From Leptodontidium sp. MPI-SDFR-AT-0119 (Eukaryota > Ascomycota > Leotiomycetes > Helotiales > Leptodontidiaceae), in contig JAHLEZ010000049.1 of the NCBI GenBank assembly GCA_020726505.1, positions 1 to 64,000 on the forward strand: a stretch of DNA of 64,000 bases. Reading direction: 5' to 3'. The translations under genes and the position numbers were made by a program. Below, piece by piece: positions 57,300 to 64,000 of the stretch. The first letter of the stretch is position 1. Each line of letters starts with the position of its first letter. Under the pieces are notes generated by a model. The model searched no databases and was not told the DNA's origin. It was given only the letters and a program-made list of their open reading frames with translations.

Positions 57300-58965
57300 G
57301 TAAAAATAACCCCTTTTCCCCTTAATAAGTAAGTCACCTCTTATTATTAAAGTTAACAAAGGGTCTTTAAAATAATTAAGCTTTTTAGGGATAAACAAAA
57401 GAGTCTAATTAACTCAAGTATTATTAGGCTGGCAGTAGCTAAACATGGAATAGTATATTATAGGGTTCCGTTGGCTAGAGATCTTCTCAGAATAGTAGTT
57501 CGGTTATAGTTAAGGTCTCTTGATTACTTTAGTTCTTTAATAAGGGTTAAAGAACTTATTATTAATCTTGAGGTCGAAGCTAGACTTAACTCTTAACCGG
57601 TTACTCTATAAGTTGTTAGTTTTGTCCCCGTTCGTTCTACTTAACGACACTTCTTGGAATAATATAATAGGTAGTGACAAAATATCTATAAGAACACTTA
57701 AAGTCGCACCCTTAGCCTTAATTAATTACTAGTACTTATTACTGAACTTAGCTAGAGGTCGAGGGTATGGAGTCTTTATTACTTTAGCGATATTAATGTG
57801 AGCCTAGAATAGCGGCACTTTTGCTTATAGGTTTATTATAGTTATAAAGCTATTATATTATATTTAAAAGTTGTCTATAACTTACAGTCTCTTATTAATA
57901 CTCTAAGTGAGAAGTATATTATTTCTTATTTATTAGTATTAGTGAACGGCAAGAGAAGTCCTTATTCTTTTAGACTTTTTAACAGGAGAGCTAGGAGGTA
58001 TTAACATATAAGCAAAAGGGGCCTTAACCTAGCAGGCGAGAGACTTTAAACAGAGCTAATTAGGGGTAGTCGACTAACACTTAATCCCTGAAAGGTTTAC
58101 TAGCTAGGGGTCGTCGGCCGATGACATACTCAGATCTCTAGCACGTAAAGTAGGGTTAACGTTAGCTATATTATAGTTATTAACTTAAGGTTTTAGAGAG
58201 CACGGCTTTAATTCTGAGCGTATTATTAGCTCTTCGCTAGGAGATTTCCTAGACTTTTGCTTGCCTTATATAAATCGTGTGATCTACTTACTAGTTTAAG
58301 GCTAGTTTGTTAATAATGCTCTTAGTATTGTCCTTTATAAATCACTGTACGCTATATTAAGTTAATGGCTTTGTAAGTGTTGGCTTTGTCCCTAGGAATA
58401 ATAGACTTACTTTGTTATTTCCTCTCTTTTTATTAATTACTAAGAGTTAGCGCTTAAGTATATTACGTCTATATTCTTCGAGGTGTCTAACACGTTAGAC
58501 TCGAATTTCTAGCCTAGGCCACAGGTTTAACTTACTGTTTTAGAATCTAGTCCTACGGATTAAGCCTAATAATTAGCTTATTTAAATAAAGTTACTTTCT
58601 ATTGCCTAGAATATTATTAGTTTAATAATAATAGTCTCGTTCTAAACCTATTATATATTCACATGTGGCAGGTAGTCTATAAGGGCGCTAGTTTCTTATT
58701 AAGTTTTGCTCCGAGAGATAAGTATTCTTATAGCGCGGGGCTAATATTCTCTTTAACTTATTTAGGGCTATATAAGCTCTTCTTTGTGTTTATTGTAGTA
58801 CTAAGGTGTCTTAAATCGTAGTTCTTAGTAATACGAAGTCGGTTTAGCGATTATTTTAATGATTTTAATGTACGGCAGTATGTCGTTCCCCCCTTTAAAG
58901 ACTAAGGGTACGTCCTCGTATTAGCTCCTTAACACTAAAGCCTTAATACCGAAGTGTTAGCTTTA
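57300..58965 (+). pseudogene. Unidentified long coding remnant
   Basis: A plus-strand frame from about 58310 to 58930 reads about 200 codons with RIP-type stops. It has a natural-looking protein mix (ALKYITSIFFEVSN, LLYIHMWQVVYKGASFLLSF, APRDKYSYSAGL, QYVVPPFKD). A further frame upstream (57700-58310) also looks coding (VNGKRSPYSFRLFNRRAR, GFNSERIISSSLGDFLDFCL). I do not recognise it. The stretch ends at the inverted family C LTR. Confidence 0.35.
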
Positions 58966-59221
58966 TGTCGGTGCAGTACCGGTTCATGTACCACGCCGCA
59001 TGTGTGAATATATTCTAATGCGAGTATAGCGACAGAGTAATAAATATATAGTTCAAAATTTGTGTATATTTTAAGAGAGTGCGAGGAGAGCTAGATTATA
59101 TACTACGAAACTTCACCGAATCTCCACTGAAACTAGTCCGGTTAAGCTCTGACCCCTGACTTTGACTTGTACCCCCTTTTTTAGACCGAAGTATGTTTAT
59201 ATAAGGACTTGTGGACTAATA
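58966..59221 (-). repeat. 3' LTR of the minus-strand family C fragment
   Basis: 256 bp; reverse-complement copy of 47362-47618. Shared landmarks are the GTGGAGATTCGGTG, TATTTATTACTCTGTCGCTATA and GTACATGAAC words. On the minus strand it reads TATTAGT...ACCGACA. Confidence 0.75.
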
Positions 59222-59639
59222 TAGGCAAAACTTCTTTTAGAAAAACTATTTCTAACACACGTAAAAGTAAATAATTAATAATATATAAGAAATAACAAAT
59301 AAAATAATAGAGTATCTGATATTATTTAATCCCGATTTAACAGTGTCTCGAAAGTGTTTCGAAAGGGGTCCGAATATAGCGAGACGCAGTAGCGAGGTTA
59401 AGCGAGAACTAGTAATAATAAGAACCCTTAGTATTATATAACGTAATAGATATATATATATGTCGCCTTCCCCTAAAGGTTTGGAATCTCCTTAGTAAAC
59501 ACATATATAACTACTATATATATATTACTTTCCGATCTCCCTGAATTCGCTTAATATAACTTAAAAACTAATATTTCTAAGAAGACTATATTAAATTAAA
59601 TAGACAAGTTAAAAGTAAATATACTCTTTAGAGATAGTT
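59222..59639. other. Family C 3' untranslated region
   Basis: TA-rich with ATATATAT tracts; no gene was seen. Confidence 0.35.
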
Positions 59640-60134
59640 TAATAGGGAAATAGTGTATTAATTGAAAATAGTACTTACACTTATATTTATAGGAGCGCTC
59701 GACCTCGTATACCGCAAATGTTATATTTAGTGCGTTCGTCTCCTTACAAAGAACTTATCCTACGAATACGTCTTTAATAATCTTAAGAGTAAGAAATACG
59801 TATATTATATAAAGAAGAAGTCTTAATGTAACTTAATAAGTATTCTTATTTCTTTTCCTTATTTTAAATTATATCTAAATCCTCGCCGAAAGTACTCTGG
59901 ATGTATAGTTACTAATATATAATAAATTCCGTGGTTTGTCGCTAAAGAATACTTTCGTCTAGTTATTGCCCTCGAGGCAAAAGATAAAGAAGTCATTGTT
60001 ATTACCACTGAATTAATTAATTCGGCATTATTAGTCGCCGTTACTAGCGTATTAAAGACTATTAAGGAGTTATCGCTGGCGTTATTAAAAGAAACGCGCG
60101 TTATACGCCGGGAAATCGCTAGCCTAACTAATTC
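59640..60134 (+). pseudogene. Opposite-strand Cys-rich ORF in family C
   Basis: The plus-strand frame (the host element is on the minus strand) has YI, stop, CVRLLTKN, then a second cluster with most Cys as Tyr (KKYVYYIKKKS, then a Cys). An Ala/Leu/Glu-rich helix near the C-terminus follows (ELSLALLKETRVIRREIASL). It meets a GTAAGTAATAAG splice donor at 60135, the same donor context as in family B. The C-x2-C-[AV]-R-L step and position between pol and 3' LTR match 32226-32927 and 42665-43346. The 5' end is unclear and may include an exon junction near 59690. Probable continuation after the intron is at about 60210-60330. Confidence 0.55.
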
Positions 60135-60716
60135 GTAAGTAATAAGTTAACCCTCTTATTTCTTTTTAATATTAAGGCTTTTAAGTATTAACACTTTATA
60201 TAATAAGAGACAATACTAGTCTTAAACCGGCTTCTTACTGTCGTCTCCTTTGCTACTACTAAGTGTAGTAAGGAGGACGGTAGTGAAGACAATCCTCTTA
60301 CTAAGCGCCCCCGCTGAAGTTATTACTATAACGCGGAGAAGGAGAACGAGGAACCTCTTTTAAATATTTATAAGTAAGGGATTTAGCTCTATTTTAAATT
60401 AACTTCGTAATAAGTTCTTTATAGCGGCACTTTCTTTATATTACTATATAAGAGTAGCCCCTTGTAGTAAAACCGGTAGTTTGTCCTTGTTAGAGTATTG
60501 TCGCAAGGCCGCCTGTTAGTACTTTAAATTAGAAGGTATTTAGAACTAAATCGAGTGTGTTTCTGACTTTGTAAATTAATTAAATATAAAAATAATCACA
60601 AGTAATAAATTAACAAAAATAAGAGTTATAAGGAAATGTATAAATAATAAAAAAATCAACGAGTGTAAGAAACCCCTCCGTTATTAGTCTAAATTAACTC
60701 TAGTTAACTATTAAAC

Positions 60717-61004
60717 TTAACCCTTTATTTTGATAGTGAAGATATTAGTATTAATAAAATCCCGAAGAGCCTTATTCAGAGCGCTTTTCGTTATAGCGTT
60801 AGCAGGATTATTAGCGCTATTGATTTATCGAACCTCCGTCAGCTCTCTATACTCGTATAATTGACGAATGGCTATAATATCGATTATTAGGCACTTCTCT
60901 TTCGTCGTCCTGAGCTTGACAATACACTTATAAAGGGACAAAGAATCCGTATAAATAATAGTAAGAAGACGTGAGATGTTAAGCTTATTAGTTATTATAT
61001 TAAT

Positions 61005-61006
<2 letters not shown>
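60717..61006 (-). pseudogene. Family C RNase H C-terminus (fragment)
   Basis: Minus-strand remnant aligning with 52865-53153, including the IDI..IRQSYE and INNPANxITKSxLNKAL region. It is cut at 61006 by the LINE poly(A) end. Confidence 0.75.
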
Positions 61007-61046
<40 letters not shown>

Positions 61047-64000
61047 CCTTTTAACGTGCTGTATTAGTTAGAAACTATGTAGCACGGCTAGTCTACTAGC
61101 GTGGCTAATTATTATATACAAAATTCAGTTCGAATTAGACTGCGACTATACATTTGGGAACATTCTCCCTGTAACTTATAAGAAAGTTAAAAACAAAAAA
61201 AAAAAAAAAAAAAAAAAACTAATTAAAATCAAAAACAAAGGAAATAACTAAATGAAAGTACAAATTAAGGCCTAAAAGCCTAATTTTCTTCTTCTTCTTC
61301 TTCAATCCCTAGCCTCTCTAGGTGCCATTTCCTTGTACATATACTAGTCTCTTTTAAGAATACTAGTATTTCTCTAATTCCAATTTGCGTATGTAATAAA
61401 ACGGGAATATTAATAGTCCTAATTTCTAAGTTGTTTTTGATACTAGAGTAGAGTTTTTTACGCTCTAATTTATAGTATTTACAACTAAGTAATAAGTGTT
61501 CTGCAGTTTCAATACTACCACATCTACACTTGTTATTAGACGCTAGCCCTAGCTTATATAAGTAGGCTTTTAAGTATCCATGCCCTAGTTTTAATTGGTA
61601 AAAAGAGCTGGTTGTTTCTCTTAGAATACCAGTAAGTAAAAGTAGCTTTTTAGCTATTTTACATGTATACTTTTTAGAGTACGTTTTTAAGGTTTGAGAA
61701 TTGATATTTTGAGCTATATTAGCTCCAATTTCATTCTTCTTTTGACTACTTAGTTTAACTCCTAAATACGCAAAAGAAGTATTATTAGAATTAATAGCCG
61801 ACATCGTAGCTATTTTAGCTAATTTGTCTGCTTTTTCATTTCCAATTATATCAGAGTGACCTGGGACCCAAGCTAAAGTAATACTAGCCTTTAGACTAAT
61901 AATAATCTTAGACGCTAGTATAGCTCTAATTTGTTGACTTTGCCCGGGGTTATCTGAGGGAGTTTTAAGTCTTAAAAGAGCGGCTTGATTATCTGAAAAG
62001 ACTGTAAAATTATCCCCTTCTTTCGCCGTACTACTAGCGTATTCTATGGCTTGTGTAATAGCTTCTAGCTCGCCGTTATATACTAATTCGGCCTCCCCTA
62101 AATTACCTATTTTTGTAAAAGTAGGTATAAGGGGATATCCTTGTGTATGTGTATAAACAGCTATGCTATAGCCTACTCCGCACCCTTCAGGAGTCTGAGA
62201 GCCGTCTGTATAAATAGAGGTATTCCGACTATTATAAATACTTTGTAAGTATTGTAAGTGAGCCTTAGCTTCGTCTTCTTTAGATAACTTAGATATTTTA
62301 AAAATATAAGGTACTTCTCTTTCCCATGGAGGGAAATAGAAGTGCCTTATTACTTCTAGAGTATTAAAGTCAATTATATGATATATTGAATAAACTAGGC
62401 TTGAAATAGTAGTAATTGACTCAGGTAAAATACCTAGTAAGTCATACTCCTCATTAGCTCCTGTAATAACCTTTTCGACTTCGAGCCTAATAGGGTGTTT
62501 TTTACTGAGTTTTAGGGCGCGGAGAATATAGCGCCGACTAGTATGATTTAGTCTAATATTAGGTGGAGGTAAAGCTGCTTCAAGCTCTGATGGAATTATA
62601 GGTGCTGTTTTAAAGACCCCTAATATTTTCTTGGTAGCTAGGTTTTGTAAAGCTTGAAATAGTCTAATTATAGCCTTGTTAGGGCAATTGATTTTCCACC
62701 ATAATATAGAACTATAGTCGGCTACGCTAGTAACACAAGCCATATATAATTGACGAATTGCAAAAGGGGAGAGCCTAATGGTAATATTTGAGAGTCGATT
62801 TATACGGTAAAACATTTGCTTTGCAAGGGAAACTCTAATTGACCTATGATTCTTAAATTTAAGGTTTGAATCAAAATATATTCCTAGCCATTTAACTAGC
62901 TTACTAGGGGCTAGTGTAGTATTATTTGGAAGTGTAATATTAAGGGTATTCTTACTTCCATAGAAGTGAATAAGCTCTGTTTTTTCAATATCAAAGCTAA
63001 TAGAATATTCTTCCCCTAATTTAACTAATAAGCTAGCTTCTCTTTCTAAAATACTTATATTTTTTTTGAAGCTTTTAGAAGAGGCTATTAATGCTACATC
63101 ATCCATATATGATATTGGCTTAATATTCTTAGACTTAAATAAGTCCCGAATATATATAAGGAATAGAATAGGTGAAATAGGGCTCCCTTGAGGGATACCT
63201 GTATTTACTACTTGAAATTCCTCTAATTTATTATCAAAGGCAAGTTGTAAAGTACGGTTTTCTAAAAATGACGAAATCCACAAAATTAGACTTATTGGTA
63301 ATTTCAATTGAGTTAAAACCTGAATAAGACGATTCTTGGAGACATGATTAAAAGCTCCCTTGACGTCAAGGAATAGAGTAGTAGTTTTAAGCTTATTTGC
63401 CTTATTAATCTCTACTTCTGTTTGTAAAAGTAAAGCTGCGTCAACAGCTGATTTTTTAAGTCTACTACCGATTTGACTATTGTGTAATAAAGTAGTTGTT
63501 TCAGCTAAGTAACTTAGGCGCTTAGCTAAAATTCTTTTAGAAACCTTACTTAGGCAATTAAGTAGTGATATAACTCTATATGCCTTAGGTTTAGAATAAT
63601 CCGGTTTTTTTGGTTTCTTAAGAATAAACCCCGTAGCCTCTTTCCAACACTTAGGGTGGTACCCTTGATTTATAAGTATTGAATAAGTTATAAAAAAGAC
63701 TTCTGGGATAGCTAAATAAGCTTTAATTATAATCTCTTGAGTAATTAAGTCAGGTCCAGGGGTTTTGCCCTTAATCTTTGAAGTATATGAATCCTTTAGC
63801 TCTACTTTAGATAAAATAGGCCATTTCCAAGTATTACTACTTATATATGACGTTAAATCAATAGGCGCTGAAATAGGAGGTTCTAGAAATAAAGTACTTC
63901 TAAAAATATTACACTTTTGTTGGAAAGTCGACTCTAATTCTTTAGTCTCTAAATTATAAAGACTTGGTATAAGAGAGCTAGTACTATTTTTGGTATATGA
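61007..64000 (-). mobile_element. Tad1-like non-LTR retrotransposon (LINE), 3' part
   Basis: On the minus strand the element enters from beyond the window, carries RT and RNase H, and ends in 40 A's (plus-strand T run 61007-61046). It was inserted into the family C RNase H sequence at 61006. The 3' region holds a second homopolymer (24 A's on the plus strand, 61195-61218) and a short stem (CGTGCT at 61055-61060 pairing with AGCACG at 61081-61086). No RIP stops are present, so it is young or was spared. The target duplication cannot be seen because the 5' end is outside. Confidence 0.9.
61280..64000 (-). CDS. LINE ORF2 protein: reverse transcriptase and RNase H (5' end outside the window)
   Basis: Stop-free for 906 codons from the window edge to the TAA at 61280. 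The RT begins with KIKGKTPGPDLIT and NCLSKVSKRILAKRL, then TLFLDVKGAFNHV, GIPQGSPISPILFLIYI, and the catalytic YMDD at about 63100. A thumb region follows (KWLGIYFDSNLKFKNH). RNase H shows IYTDGSQTPEGCGVGY (Asp), ELEAITQAIEY (Glu), FSDNQAAL (Asp) and WVPGHSDIIGNEKADKLAK (Asp). The C-terminal zinc knuckle is CRCGSIETAEHLLLSC, followed by a Glu run at the end. No in-frame ATG lies upstream of YMDD in the window, so the true start, and probably an endonuclease domain, is beyond 64000. It copies its own RNA by target-primed reverse transcription in the nucleus (family knowledge). Confidence 0.92.
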   Translation of the reverse strand, partial: SYTKNSTSSLIPSLYNLETKELESTFQQKCNIFRSTLFLEPPISAPIDLTSYISSNTWKWPILSKVELKDSYTSKIKGKTPGPDLITQEIIIKAYLAIPEVFFITYSILINQGYHPKCWKEATGFILKKPKKPDYSKPKAYRVISLLNCLSKVSKRILAKRLSYLAETTTLLHNSQIGSRLKKSAVDAALLLQTEVEINKANKLKTTTLFLDVKGAFNHVSKNRLIQVLTQLKLPISLILWISSFLENRTLQLAFDNKLEEFQVVNTGIPQGSPISPILFLIYIRDLFKSKNIKPISYMDDVALIASSKSFKKNISILEREASLLVKLGEEYSISFDIEKTELIHFYGSKNTLNITLPNNTTLAPSKLVKWLGIYFDSNLKFKNHRSIRVSLAKQMFYRINRLSNITIRLSPFAIRQLYMACVTSVADYSSILWWKINCPNKAIIRLFQALQNLATKKILGVFKTAPIIPSELEAALPPPNIRLNHTSRRYILRALKLSKKHPIRLEVEKVITGANEEYDLLGILPESITTISSLVYSIYHIIDFNTLEVIRHFYFPPWEREVPYIFKISKLSKEDEAKAHLQYLQSIYNSRNTSIYTDGSQTPEGCGVGYSIAVYTHTQGYPLIPTFTKIGNLGEAELVYNGELEAITQAIEYASSTAKEGDNFTVFSDNQAALLRLKTPSDNPGQSQQIRAILASKIIISLKASITLAWVPGHSDIIGNEKADKLAKIATMSAINSNNTSFAYLGVKLSSQKKNEIGANIAQNINSQTLKTYSKKYTCKIAKKLLLLTGILRETTSSFYQLKLGHGYLKAYLYKLGLASNNKCRCGSIETAEHLLLSCKYYKLERKKLYSSIKNNLEIRTINIPVLLHTQIGIREILVFLKETSICTRKWHLERLGIEEEEEEN

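Larger units (their letters stand above)
58966..61006 (-). mobile_element. Family C copia element, 3' fragment, minus strand
   Basis: Reading the minus strand from 61006: the end of RNase H (to 60717), a 3' region with an opposite-strand Cys-rich ORF, and an LTR (59221-58966). Its 5' part was separated by the LINE insertion at 61007. The pol end and 3' region align with 52860-53425. It is the only place in the window where family C is seen through to its 3' LTR. Confidence 0.72.

Noticed and set aside
57195..57398. Minus-strand open frame across the end of piggyBac copy 3
   Set aside because: It crosses the terminal repeat and flank and shows no motif.

Overview
The window looks like repeat-rich heterochromatin from a filamentous ascomycete fungus. 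Evidence: fungal Ty1/copia retrotransposons, a Tad1-like LINE, piggyBac-like (DDE_Tnp_1_7) and hAT transposons, remnants of fungal gene families (BCS1-like AAA ATPase, DUF7025 AAA ATPase, DUF7924), 46-49 bp introns, and a pervasive repeat-induced point mutation (RIP) signature. In most of the window CA and TG are nearly gone and TA is in excess, while CG is kept. For example, 48301-48360 has 9 TA, 4 CG, no CA and no TG. Reading frames can often be followed for hundreds of codons if one accepts stops only where Gln or Trp stood (CAA/CAG/TGG to TAA/TAG). No intact cellular gene, rRNA, tRNA or CRISPR array was found.

Layout. 1-6315: RIP-degraded DNA with a Myb/SANT-like remnant and an unidentified remnant. 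6316-11910: complete copia element (family A) with near-identical LTRs and a 5-bp target duplication. 11977-21060: remnants of several fungal families, including DUF7924 (16990-18171). 21102-25754: two piggyBac-like elements. 25755-30060: less mutated islands, a hAT fragment and a diverged repeat. 30070-47361: a BCS1-like remnant followed by a DUF7025 AAA ATPase remnant. The second is split by a minus-strand copia element (family B), which is itself split by a plus-strand family B copy. 47362-53425: a third copia family (C), truncated by a further insertion. 55261-57299: a third piggyBac-like element. 58966-61006: a minus-strand family C fragment. 61007-64000: an open, apparently un-RIPed LINE running off the window.

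Relative ages can be read. Family B LTR pairs differ by many C/T and G/A changes, so they were mutated after insertion. Family A LTRs differ by one base plus two 19-bp repeat units, yet its gag-pol has eight RIP-type stops, which suggests it was copied after being mutated. The LINE is stop-free and ends in 40 A's. The most unusual feature is that families B and C both carry, between pol and the 3' LTR, an opposite-strand, probably spliced ORF with a Cys-rich motif (C-x2-C-[AV]-R-L).
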